Below are positions 18,303 to 27,269 of a DNA stretch of 64,000 nucleotides, piece by piece; the stretch's first letter is position 1; each line of letters starts with the position of its first letter. Under the pieces are notes generated by a model. It ran no database searches. It saw nothing but the letters and a program-made list of their open reading frames with translations, and had not been told where the DNA came from. The stretch is from G963556115 sp963677015 (GTDB lineage Bacteria; Planctomycetota; SZUA-567), in assembly GCA_963677015.1 (NCBI GenBank), contig OY781533.1, positions 806,001-870,000 on the forward strand, written 5' to 3'. Position numbers and translations under genes: made by a program.

Positions 18303-18441
18303 CATTACCCTTAATATGAGTTAAGTTTTTATTTTTTATTATATATTATATTACTGAGCTTTGTATACCTTCTGGTACTGCGCTTCTGTAATCAAGGATT
18401 GAGGCTCTTGCGTGAGCAAGTGCAAGGTAAGGAGTTAGGAA

Positions 18442-18702
18442 ATGGCTAATTTTTGTGAAATCTGTGGTAAAAAGACTACTTTTGGCGTGAAGTATGCCCG
18501 TCGTGGTGCTAAGAAGAAAAATGGTGGTTCAGGTGCGAAGATCTCTGGTAAGACCAATAGAACCTTCAAACCAAATCTTCAGACAGTGCGCGCTCTCATC
18601 AATGGCGGTCCAAAGAAGTTGACTGTCTGCACAGCCTGCATCCAGGCTGGTAAGGTTCAGAAAGCTCCACGCGGTACACGTAACCTGGCACTCAAGTCAT
18701 AG
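18442..18702 (+). CDS. rpmB: Ribosomal protein L28
   Basis: 86 residues. It starts MANFCEICGKKTTFG and continues with RTFKPNLQTVRA, typical of bL28. Cys5/Cys8 and Cys63/Cys66 form the two CxxC pairs of a zinc ribbon, so this is the zinc-binding form. The ribosome-binding site is AAGGAG. Monocistronic, with its own promoter and terminator. Confidence 0.96.
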   Translation: MANFCEICGKKTTFGVKYARRGAKKKNGGSGAKISGKTNRTFKPNLQTVRALINGGPKKLTVCTACIQAGKVQKAPRGTRNLALKS

Positions 18703-18740
18703 TTTATGGCTGTGTTGGCGTTATATTACTGAATATTAAT

Positions 18741-18779
18741 AACCTGCTGCATGATTGTGTAGCAGGTTTTTTCTTTTTT
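18741..18779 (+). terminator. Intrinsic terminator of rpmB
   Basis: AACCTGCT (18741-18748) pairs with AGCAGGTT (18761-18768), followed by a T-rich run. Confidence 0.88.
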
Positions 18780-18883
18780 CTGTCGGTTTCTATCTGTATA
18801 ATATGCACTTGCTTTGTATATTATGTTTTTCCATTTTTATTTTTATTATCAGTTGTTTTTTATTGAATGTGAGCAGTGTTGCC

Positions 18884-19558
18884 ATGGTTAAATTAGATGA
18901 TGAACTTACTCTCAATGTTTATGAAATATTCAGATCGATTCAGGGGGAAGGGAGCAGGAGTGGCATAACAACAGTCTTTGTCAGGCTTGCCGGTTGTGAT
19001 CTGCGCTGCAGCTGGTGTGACACCCTCGAGGCCACAGCTGAAAGCTCAGGAACGGTTATGAACTTCAAGGAGATAGCTGATAAGGTGCAGGAGCTGGGAA
19101 CAAAGCATATCTGTGTTACCGGCGGGGAACCGCTGTTGCAGAAGAATGCGCCGCGTTTGTGCATGTATTTTGCGTCAGCCGGTTATGATGTGATTGTCGA
19201 GACCAATGGAGCCAAGGATATCGGTGTGCTTCCTCCACCGATTGTCCGTATTATGGATATTAAATGCCCCAGTTCTGGTATGAGCAGGTATATGAACTGG
19301 TATAATCTGCAGAATCTGCGTAAAGGTGATGAGGTAAAATTTGTTATAGCTGATCGTAATGATTATGAATATGCCCGTGAGCTTATAGAAAAGCATGGAC
19401 TCGATATTAAGGCAGAGGTATTGATAAGTCCGCTTGTCGGTCCTGGTTCTGAGATCGAGCCGGCATTACTTGCGGAGTGGATTCTTTATGATGATCTTTC
19501 TGTTCGCTTCATGTTGCAGCTGCATAAACAGATCTGGCCTGCAGGAGAACCGAAATAG
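18884..19558 (+). CDS. queE: 7-carboxy-7-deazaguanine synthase
   Basis: 224 residues from ATG at 18884. The frame is open 43 codons further upstream, but that part overlaps the rpmB terminator and reads as random hydrophobic sequence. The radical SAM cluster is Cys38-Cys42-Cys45 in GCDLRCSWCDT, preceded by IFRSIQGEGSRSG, the QueE substrate-binding motif. CVTGGEPLLQ is the SAM-binding GGE motif. The enzyme makes the deazapurine ring for queuosine. The ribosome-binding site is weak. queC and queD are not nearby. Confidence 0.93.
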   Translation: MVKLDDELTLNVYEIFRSIQGEGSRSGITTVFVRLAGCDLRCSWCDTLEATAESSGTVMNFKEIADKVQELGTKHICVTGGEPLLQKNAPRLCMYFASAGYDVIVETNGAKDIGVLPPPIVRIMDIKCPSSGMSRYMNWYNLQNLRKGDEVKFVIADRNDYEYARELIEKHGLDIKAEVLISPLVGPGSEIEPALLAEWILYDDLSVRFMLQLHKQIWPAGEPK

Positions 19559-19586
19559 ATTTTGTGTAAGATTAATAATTTTATAG

Positions 19587-19620
19587 ATACCGGTAAATCG
19601 CTACGATTTGCCGGTATTTT
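19587..19620 (+). terminator. Intrinsic terminator of queE
   Basis: ACCGGTAAATCG (19589-19600) pairs with CGATTTGCCGGT (19604-19615, one G-T pair), then ATTTT. Confidence 0.75.
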
Positions 19621-19859
19621 AAATGGAGTAGATAATTCATGAGTTGGCGATTTTAGGATAAGATAATTTTGCTTGAATAATATTTTTTAGTGAAAATATA
19701 GCCTGCCTGTAAGTAAAAGTATCGATTAAAGTTATTTTACAGACAAATATTTAAAATTATTCATCAAATGTAACATAAAATTCTTTATGACTATTGAAAA
19801 ATAACTTATAATTGCCGGGTGGGTATGGTGTATTGTAAAATTTTTTATGGGTTGTTTTG

Positions 19860-22016
19860 ATGTATTATTGTAGAACAAAAAGAGATCTCAAAAAGAAGTA
19901 CATTCAGTTAAAACAGAAGTTTGATGAAGTTTTGCAAATTAGAGCTGCGCTGGAAAATTCTGATACTGAATTTTACAGTCAGGTCTTGCATGCTTATTCA
20001 ACAATAGTTTCGGTCTTTAATTTTAATCTTATCGGGACCGTATATACCGATAACACCGGAAAAATTCTTGATTCTAATGCATGTGCCGCACAAATGCTGG
20101 GTGTGACAGATATAAAAACTTTAAAGCGGCAAGCAATATCAGAGTTGGAATTGACTGATATAAGTGAAAATGACTTCCGAGAATATTACACTACTCTGAA
20201 TACTTCTGATGCTGCTGTGAGCTTTAGCAGCCGAATTAAACATCGTGATGGAAATGTTCTCTGGCTTGAATTTGTCGGTCAGAAAATGGACATTATATCG
20301 CCTGACAGGCGGTATATATCCGGAATAATCTGGATGCTGTATGATTTAACCGGGCATAAGCAGATTGAAGATTCGTTGATGTCGGCAAATGATGAATTAA
20401 GACGGTATTTCAATAATAATATCTTTGGTTTGGTCACTATCCGTGAAAATCGCGTTATTAACGCAAATAAAAGATTTGCTGAGATATTTGGTTACGACTC
20501 TGTTGAGGAACTGTTGGGAACTGATGTCGATAATTTATATTATAGCCAAGATACATATGCTGATTTTCAAAGGAAGAAATCAGATGCGGTTGCAAATAAT
20601 AAACCGTTAGATATAGAGCATATGTTCAGGCATAAAAATGGGTCTAAAATCTGGTGTAAATGTTGTGGGCAGTTCATTGGTGATGCCGTAGGTTTCAGGG
20701 ATTTTCTCTGGATTATTGTTGATATAACTTCTCATAAAAAAGCTGAAGCGGAACTTATTGAAGCTAATCTGGAGCTGGAAAGTTTCTTTAATAATGACAT
20801 TGCCGGGATTTTTATCGCGCAGCAAGGGCGTGTTGTAAAGACCAATGAACGTTTTGCCAGGATGTTCAGGTATGATTCTATCGAAGATATTCTGGGTGTT
20901 GAGATTGCCGTATTGCATCTGACACCGCAACGTTATGATGAGTTTACCAGAAAAATGTTTGAGGCTCTGAAAAACGGCAATAATATTCTTCTTGAATATC
21001 GCTTTAAATGTAAAGATGGTAGTCTCATATGGTGTCAGTGTCATGGTCAGGCTCTGGATGTTTCCGATCTTTTAAAAGGGTTTTTCTGGATTATTGAGGA
21101 TATTACTCAGCGTAAAGAGGCGGAAGAAAAATTACTGACGGCAAACCGGGAACTGGAGAGTTATTTTAATAATGACATTGCCGGGATTTTCATTTCCCGT
21201 AATGGTTATATTATAAAATCCAATACCAGATTTGCAGAAATTCTCAAATATGAATCGGTCTCAGATTTAATTGGTATGGAGATCGGTAATTTGCACCTGA
21301 CATCTGAAAGCTATTCTGAATTTAACCGCAAGATGCTGGGTATGATAAAAAATCGGGGTAAGATTCTTATTGAGTACGAGTTTGTCTGTGCGGATGGTAC
21401 TGTAATCTGGTGTCAGTGTCAGGGACAGCCAATAGACAGCGGAGAACTGCAAAAAGGTTTTTTCTGGATTATCGAGGATATTACTACACGTAAGCAGGCG
21501 GAGGAGAAGCTTTTTCTTTATGCTACAACCGATGAACTGAGTAAGACCAATAACCGGCGGAATTTTCTCAATCTGGTAAGTCATGAACTGGCCCGGCATG
21601 AACGCAGTAAATTACCGGTTAGCTTTTTGATGCTGGACATTGATAAATTCAAACTGATAAATGACAGTTACGGGCATACAGTAGGCGATAAATCAATAAC
21701 GCATTTTGCCGCGGCCTGCAAATCATCGATACGTAACAGTGATATTCTCGGTAGATTGGGTGGAGATGAATTTTGTGTTCTCCTGCCTGAGACCGGGTAT
21801 AATGATTCACTGGAGGTCGCTGAGCGGATTGTAAAAGCAATACGTGGGATCAGAATGGCTGATACGCCTAACTTTCCCGGACTGTCTACAAGCATCGGTA
21901 TAACAACTATAACCGAGTGCCATGAGATTGATATTGATCATTATATTGCTCAGGCTGATAAGGCTCTGTATATGGCAAAGTCTGCTGGCAGGAACTGCAT
22001 ACGCTCAATCCATTGA
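19860..22016 (+). CDS. Four-PAS diguanylate cyclase
   Basis: 718 residues, no membrane segment. A short coiled N-terminus is followed by four PAS domains (about 50-170, 175-300, 300-425, 425-550) and a GGDEF domain. The active site is GGDEF at 634-638, and the inhibitory I-site RNSD lies five residues before it, so it should make c-di-GMP with product feedback. PAS 2-4 are tandem copies spaced exactly 126 residues apart. Each holds a Trp-Cys-x-Cys-x-Gly-Gln motif (W265/C266/C268, W391/C392/C394, W517/C518/C520); the first PAS lacks the cysteines. Start at ATG 19860; the Shine-Dalgarno is weak. Confidence 0.92.
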   Translation: MYYCRTKRDLKKKYIQLKQKFDEVLQIRAALENSDTEFYSQVLHAYSTIVSVFNFNLIGTVYTDNTGKILDSNACAAQMLGVTDIKTLKRQAISELELTDISENDFREYYTTLNTSDAAVSFSSRIKHRDGNVLWLEFVGQKMDIISPDRRYISGIIWMLYDLTGHKQIEDSLMSANDELRRYFNNNIFGLVTIRENRVINANKRFAEIFGYDSVEELLGTDVDNLYYSQDTYADFQRKKSDAVANNKPLDIEHMFRHKNGSKIWCKCCGQFIGDAVGFRDFLWIIVDITSHKKAEAELIEANLELESFFNNDIAGIFIAQQGRVVKTNERFARMFRYDSIEDILGVEIAVLHLTPQRYDEFTRKMFEALKNGNNILLEYRFKCKDGSLIWCQCHGQALDVSDLLKGFFWIIEDITQRKEAEEKLLTANRELESYFNNDIAGIFISRNGYIIKSNTRFAEILKYESVSDLIGMEIGNLHLTSESYSEFNRKMLGMIKNRGKILIEYEFVCADGTVIWCQCQGQPIDSGELQKGFFWIIEDITTRKQAEEKLFLYATTDELSKTNNRRNFLNLVSHELARHERSKLPVSFLMLDIDKFKLINDSYGHTVGDKSITHFAAACKSSIRNSDILGRLGGDEFCVLLPETGYNDSLEVAERIVKAIRGIRMADTPNFPGLSTSIGITTITECHEIDIDHYIAQADKALYMAKSAGRNCIRSIH

Positions 22017-22528
22017 GTTGCGTCGGTATTAATTGTTTTATTACATCTTTTGACTCTGAAAATTTTACATCACTGTCATCTTCTGTCAGTGTTAATAGAT
22101 TATAATTTTATTTTATATAAATTTTTTGATGCTGTTTTTGAATTCTGAAGTTTTGTCTCCAAAAAACCGTTTATCTCAAATTGACTATGGTATTTAAAGT
22201 AAAAAATAAAGTTTAAATAATAGTAAACTGTTGAAAATATGTACATAATTTTAAATTATTTGTGCTGTTAATATTATTTTATATTGTCATAAAGCGAAGA
22301 ATTCTTTTTTTTCGTGGTATCAGCATGTTATTTTATTCGTATTACAAAATATCTGGTCATTGTTTTGCGGTTAATGCGTGTTTTGTTAACATTACTTGAT
22401 ATTTTGTGATGGATTATGTAAGGGGTGCTGACATTAAATACCAGATATAGTGATCTATAAGTGGCAGATATTATAAGATTTGCGGGTGTTGATGTTTTGT
22501 CGTTGGCAGATATACAGAGGGCAGAATT
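22017..22528. other. AT-rich intergenic region
   Basis: 512 nt with no convincing gene, RNA or repeat. GAGGGC just before 22529 is the ribosome-binding site of the XylR-like gene. Confidence 0.5.
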
Positions 22529-23656
22529 ATGAGACAGAAACGAATTGCATTGCTTCTGGATATTAAGAGCGATTATGAACATGGTATAGCGCGAGGAGTT
22601 ATTCGTTATTCCAAGGAGGTTGGATCCTGGAAGCTGTTTGGCAGGGGCTTTACTCTTGGTGAATTTCTCGATATAAACCAGTGGGAAGGTGATGGTATCA
22701 TCGCCATTATCCATGGTCATACAGAAGCAGAGGTGTTGCTCAAAAAAGGGGTGCCGGCTGTAGATGTTGCCGGAGCCGCCGATTATGGTGTTTCACGTGT
22801 TACGAATGGTGATTATGATTCCGGTGCCGTTGCCGGTAAGCATCTTCTGGCGTGTGGTTGTACAAATTTCGCTTATTGCGGAGCAAAGGATAAATACTGG
22901 TCTTTACGGCGGTTTGAGGGTTTCAAAGAGAAACTGGCTTCGACAGGGATAGCTCTTGATTATTTTGAGCTGCCGCTGGAGGTTTGGGAAAATCCTGAAA
23001 ACAGCAGCGAGTTGCGTAATTTCATTGTTAATTTGAAGAAACCGGTAGGGATAATGGCCGCCAATGATACGATTGGAGTGCGTATAACCGATTTGTGTAA
23101 GGAGGAGGGTATTGTTGTTCCGCATGAGGTTGCTGTTGTCGGAGTTGATAATGAGGATGTGTTATGTGAACTCTCTGATCCGTCACTGAGCAGTATTCCC
23201 TGTGACTGTGAGCGTATTGGTTATGAGGCGGCTATGGTTCTGGATAGAACTATTGCCGGAGAACAGACAGAGCCGGTATCTATTGAGATTCCGCCGAAAA
23301 CTCTGGTGTTGCGTGCTTCATCAAATACTATTATTACCGATGATGAGATTGTGCGTAAGTCGGTACAGTATATTCATGAGAATGCTTTTATGGGAATAAA
23401 TGTTTCTGATGTAGTGCGTAATGCGTCGGTAGGACGCCGGGCACTTGAGAAACGGTTCCGTGAGGCTTTAGCAACGACTATTCATGAAGAGATAAAGAAT
23501 ACCAGACTTCAGAAGGCTGTACATATGCTGCTGGAAAGCACTATCCCGGCAGCGGTAATAGCAGAGGCTTGCGGTTTCAGTTCGCCTCAGCGCTTTCATG
23601 CGGTCTTTATGAAGGAATTCGGAAAGACTCCGATGGATTACCGAGCGGGAAAATAG
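22529..23656 (+). CDS. XylR-type regulator (LacI-like sensor plus AraC HTH)
   Basis: 375 residues. Residues 1-275 form a periplasmic-binding-protein-like sugar sensor of the LacI/GalR type (KRIALLLDIKSDYEHGIARGVIRYS, GIMAANDTIGVRITDLCKEEGI, VAVVGVDNED). The last ~100 residues carry two AraC-type helix-turn-helix motifs ending ACGFSSPQRFHAVFMKEFGKTPMDYR. The order is sensor then AraC domain, as in XylR. It probably activates carbohydrate genes; the downstream symporter is a candidate target, although a terminator lies between. This architecture is common in PVC bacteria. Confidence 0.9.
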   Translation: MRQKRIALLLDIKSDYEHGIARGVIRYSKEVGSWKLFGRGFTLGEFLDINQWEGDGIIAIIHGHTEAEVLLKKGVPAVDVAGAADYGVSRVTNGDYDSGAVAGKHLLACGCTNFAYCGAKDKYWSLRRFEGFKEKLASTGIALDYFELPLEVWENPENSSELRNFIVNLKKPVGIMAANDTIGVRITDLCKEEGIVVPHEVAVVGVDNEDVLCELSDPSLSSIPCDCERIGYEAAMVLDRTIAGEQTEPVSIEIPPKTLVLRASSNTIITDDEIVRKSVQYIHENAFMGINVSDVVRNASVGRRALEKRFREALATTIHEEIKNTRLQKAVHMLLESTIPAAVIAEACGFSSPQRFHAVFMKEFGKTPMDYRAGK

Positions 23657-23681
23657 TACTATTTTTTTATGTTGATTAATT

Positions 23682-23720
23682 CCTCAGTATGGCCTGATGC
23701 CTTCTGAGGGATTTTTTTTT
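23682..23720 (+). terminator. Intrinsic terminator of the XylR-like gene
   Basis: CCTCAG (23682-23687) pairs with CTGAGG (23704-23709), then a run of nine T. Confidence 0.75.
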
Positions 23721-23788
23721 ACTTGTAATCGGGTATGAACTTCTTAAGCTTGTGATGTAATTGCTTGGGTCTGGGTTACGGAGAAATT

Positions 23789-25270
23789 ATGGGGAATCTT
23801 GATTATATTATTCTCGGTGTGTACCTTGTAGTGGTTACGCTTGTTGGTATCTATAGCCGCAAGAGTGAGCGGACACGTAATGATTATTACCTTGCCGGCA
23901 GAAGTATGGGCTGGATACCAATTGGATTGTCGGTAATGGTTACTGCATTCAGTGTGGTTAATTATATGGCTATACCGACGGAAGTATTCGCGAATGGTTC
24001 TTATGTGCTGATTTCGCTGCCTATCTTCTTTGTTTCCGCATTTCTGGTCAGCCGCATCTGGCTGCCGCGTCTTTACAGTATGCAGCTTAGTTCGGTGTAT
24101 GCATTTTTTCAGGAGCGCTTTGATCTTAGGGTCAGGGTTCTGGCCAGTGTGGTCTTTATATTCTGGCGGGTATTCTGGATGGCGACCGCCCTTTATGCCG
24201 CCGGAATGCTGCTGAGTAGAATATCACAAATCAATATTTATCTGATTATCCTGATTGCCGGTATGGCGGCGACTGTTTATACCGGTATCGGGGGAATGCG
24301 TGCGGTAATGTGGACTGATTGTCTGCAGTTCGCTGTACTTTTTGGCGGGATTGTCGTTGCTGTAGCTTTGGCTTTTTCTGAGCAGGGATTTAATAAGTTT
24401 ATCACAGACGCTGCCGCCGGTGGAAAGTTTATGCCATTTTATCCGTTTGATCCGGGTTTTTTCAGTCTTGATCCACAGCTGCGTATCGGGTTTTTCAGCG
24501 GTATAATTGGGGTTACTGTCGCCTTTCTGACCCGTTATGGTGCGGATCAGGTTGTCGTGCAGCGTTATCTCACTGCACGTAGTCTTGCTGATGCTCAGCG
24601 CGGTATCTGGCTAAATGCTACCGCGGCATTTATTGCGCTCTTATTGTTGGCCTTATTCGGGATTTCGATATATGTGAAAGCTGCTGGAAGTGGGGCGTTG
24701 CCGGTTGCAGATCTGAGCCTGCTTCCTTTAGCCAAACGGAAGTTTCTGGCATTGCAGCAGTTTGTTGCGGCAATTAGTAATCTGCCGTCAGGGGTGTACG
24801 GTCTGGTTATCTCCGGTTTACTTGCCGCGACCATGTCGAGTATTGATTCGGGTATTAATGCCTGCTCTAATGCCTGGGAAACCGATATCAGACCATTAGT
24901 GCTAAAAAAAGGTGTATCTGAGGCAGGCTGCGGCAGATTTTCAACCCTAACGTTTGGCATTATCTGTACTCTGCTGGGATTGCTGCTGGTGCCGTTGGTT
25001 GGGCATACAAAAAGTCTTTTTGTCATTGTAAATCAGATTGTCAATGCTCTGGGCAGTCCATTGTTGGCTCTGTTTATTGCCGGTATTTATCTGCGCTCTT
25101 CAAATGCGTCCGGGGCTTTTTGGGGCGGAATTTGCGGATTTGTATTTTCGGTACTGTTCAGTCTGTTTTATAATGGTCTGGCTCTGCATTATTATGCGGT
25201 TGTCAATCTTTTTATAACGTTAATGTTTATTTTTATTCTCAGTAAAACAGTAAAAATGAGACATTGTTAA
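23789..25270 (+). CDS. Sodium:solute symporter (SSS family)
   Basis: 493 residues with about 13 hydrophobic helices. Family marks include NDYYLAGRSMGWIPIGLSVMVTAFS, VYTGIGGMRAVMWTDCLQ and GLLAATMSSIDSGINACSNAW, the last matching the Na2-site helix with Ser-Ser. It imports a solute, plausibly a sugar given the XylR-like neighbour, with Na+. The frame opens at a TTG at 23765, but ATG at 23789 has GGAG 5 nt upstream and is chosen. Confidence 0.92.
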   Translation: MGNLDYIILGVYLVVVTLVGIYSRKSERTRNDYYLAGRSMGWIPIGLSVMVTAFSVVNYMAIPTEVFANGSYVLISLPIFFVSAFLVSRIWLPRLYSMQLSSVYAFFQERFDLRVRVLASVVFIFWRVFWMATALYAAGMLLSRISQINIYLIILIAGMAATVYTGIGGMRAVMWTDCLQFAVLFGGIVVAVALAFSEQGFNKFITDAAAGGKFMPFYPFDPGFFSLDPQLRIGFFSGIIGVTVAFLTRYGADQVVVQRYLTARSLADAQRGIWLNATAAFIALLLLALFGISIYVKAAGSGALPVADLSLLPLAKRKFLALQQFVAAISNLPSGVYGLVISGLLAATMSSIDSGINACSNAWETDIRPLVLKKGVSEAGCGRFSTLTFGIICTLLGLLLVPLVGHTKSLFVIVNQIVNALGSPLLALFIAGIYLRSSNASGAFWGGICGFVFSVLFSLFYNGLALHYYAVVNLFITLMFIFILSKTVKMRHC

Positions 25271-25382
25271 TGCGTTGTTTGGGTGATAATTATTTTCTTA
25301 CGACCTTGATTTAACTTGTTGAAAATTACCATTATGTTATTATAGCTGTAGTACTAATAGACTTTTACAGGTATATCAGATT

Positions 25383-27185
25383 ATGAGAAAATTATGGCTG
25401 CCGGTGTTTATAATTTTATTTTCCGGCTGTTTATTCGCTGCAGATACTCCCATCAAGCTTACGCAGGCAGAGAAAGACTGGATTGCGCAGGGTTATACTG
25501 TTCGGGTACGTGTCGGGAACTGGCCTCCATATCAGATACATGACGGTGAAAAATTAACCGGAGTATCAGTAGATTATATAAAGGAAATTTTTGATAAAAA
25601 CGGCATTAAATATGAACTGGTTTCGTCGAAAGATATTCCCTGGAAAGAAGCGCTTGAGGATGTTGCAAAGAACTTGAAAATTGATCTTCTGTTAACAGCC
25701 AAGCAGACTCCCGAGAGACAGAAGCACATGCTCTTTACTTATGATTATATTTTCCCGCCGCTGGTTATTTTTACCCGTAATAGTATTTATGATATACACG
25801 ATCTGACAGACCTTAAGGGCAGAGTTGTCGCCGTTGAAGAAAATTATGTCATGCAGAGTGATCTGACTCATAATTTTCCAGATATTAAACTTAAAGTAAT
25901 TAGAGGAAGCAATACGACACCAAGGGCTTTAAAAGCGGTGTCGACCTCGGAAGCTGATGCCTATGTCGGGAATATTACCACCGGATCATTCTTTGTTGAG
26001 AACCTTGACCTGCATAACTTGAAAATTGTTGGAGCGACGCCATTCGGCAATAATAATAATGCGATGGCAGTTCGGCGTGACTGGCCTGAACTGGTATCAA
26101 TTATCAATAAATCATTGAACAGTTTTTCAATGAAGTTCAAGAGTGATGTTGTCAGCAAGTATTATAACGTAAAATTTGATAATGGTGTTGATTATGTTGA
26201 TATAACCTTCTGGGTTGCTCTGACTGCGATAATTTTCAGTGGTATTCTCTTTTATGTTACTGTGATCAATAGAAAGCTTGCATTTGAGATTAAGCAGCGT
26301 AAGGAAGCGGAGAATGAGGTCAATAAGTATCTGAATATAATTGATCAGAATGTAATTGCGATTACTCTTAACTCCAGTGGTATTATAATTGCCGTTTCGG
26401 CTGCGTATTGCCGGGTAAGTGAGATGGACAGGGATTCGATCATCGGTAAACATTTTCGTGAAGTATGGAGTGAAAGTATGTCAAGTACAATTCATGATGA
26501 AGTCATGGAGTCTATCAGGAATAATCAAGAGTGGCATGGAGAAGTAGAAAAACGTACCGGCAGTGGCGGATCTTTCTGGACCAAGGTTACACTTTCACCA
26601 AAGTATGACCGTAATGGAAAGTGTCTGGGGTATGTTTCAATTGCGCAGGATATCACTGCCCGTAAACTGGTTGAAAAATTATCTGTTACCGATAAATTGA
26701 CCGGTATAAATAACCGCTTGAAACTTGATGATATATTCGGTTATGAGATTGAGAAAAGTCGGCGCTATAAGCATATATTCTCGGTTATAATGATTGATGT
26801 CGATGACTTTAAGGATATTAATGATTCATTTGGTCATCAGGCAGGCGATACGGTTCTGCGTATGATTGCCATGATTCTAAAGGATAACACCCGTTCGGTT
26901 GATACGGTAGGGCGCTGGGGTGGTGATGAATTTATGCTGATATGTCCGGAGACAAATTTGGCATGTGCCAAGACTATTGCTGAGAAAATTCGCAATCTTG
27001 TTGGTAACTGTCAGTTTCCTGATGTCGGAAAGCGGACGGTATCTATCGGTTTTTCCTGTTTTAGGAATGACGATACCTTGGAGAGTTTACTGGAGCGAGC
27101 TGATAAGGCGCTTTACCGGGCAAAGAATAGCGGCAAGGATATTGTCGTTGCTTCTTCCAGTCAGGAGACGGTTGTAAAGAAGTGA
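25383..27185 (+). CDS. Membrane diguanylate cyclase with solute-binding sensor
   Basis: 600 residues. A signal peptide (about 1-20) is followed by a family 3 periplasmic solute-binding domain (about 28-255: VRVRVGNWPPYQI, DLLLTAKQTPERQKHMLFTYDY, DLTDLKGRVVAVEENYV). A transmembrane helix (about 272-292) leads to a PAS domain (about 310-435) and a GGDEF domain with GGDEF at 513-517. An RSVD I-site precedes it by five residues. It should make c-di-GMP in the cytoplasm in response to a periplasmic ligand, possibly an amino acid. Monocistronic with a strong terminator. Confidence 0.92.
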   Translation: MRKLWLPVFIILFSGCLFAADTPIKLTQAEKDWIAQGYTVRVRVGNWPPYQIHDGEKLTGVSVDYIKEIFDKNGIKYELVSSKDIPWKEALEDVAKNLKIDLLLTAKQTPERQKHMLFTYDYIFPPLVIFTRNSIYDIHDLTDLKGRVVAVEENYVMQSDLTHNFPDIKLKVIRGSNTTPRALKAVSTSEADAYVGNITTGSFFVENLDLHNLKIVGATPFGNNNNAMAVRRDWPELVSIINKSLNSFSMKFKSDVVSKYYNVKFDNGVDYVDITFWVALTAIIFSGILFYVTVINRKLAFEIKQRKEAENEVNKYLNIIDQNVIAITLNSSGIIIAVSAAYCRVSEMDRDSIIGKHFREVWSESMSSTIHDEVMESIRNNQEWHGEVEKRTGSGGSFWTKVTLSPKYDRNGKCLGYVSIAQDITARKLVEKLSVTDKLTGINNRLKLDDIFGYEIEKSRRYKHIFSVIMIDVDDFKDINDSFGHQAGDTVLRMIAMILKDNTRSVDTVGRWGGDEFMLICPETNLACAKTIAEKIRNLVGNCQFPDVGKRTVSIGFSCFRNDDTLESLLERADKALYRAKNSGKDIVVASSSQETVVKK

Positions 27186-27210
27186 GAGCTGTTTTTATAT
27201 TCGGAATTTT

Positions 27211-27245
27211 AATTAAGCCGAGACCTGTCAGGTCTCGGCTTAATT
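27211..27245. terminator. Bidirectional terminator
   Basis: Perfect 17-bp inverted repeat, AATTAAGCCGAGACCTG at 27211-27227 and its complement at 27229-27245, between the convergent cyclase and TRAP genes. AT-rich flanks on both sides suit termination in both directions. Confidence 0.8.
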
Positions 27246-27269
27246 AATCTGTTAGGAATATTTTTTTAA

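Noticed and set aside
22328..22720. Minus-strand ORF of 130 codons before the XylR-like gene
   Set aside because: It overlaps the start of a well supported gene, has no ribosome-binding site and no recognisable motif.
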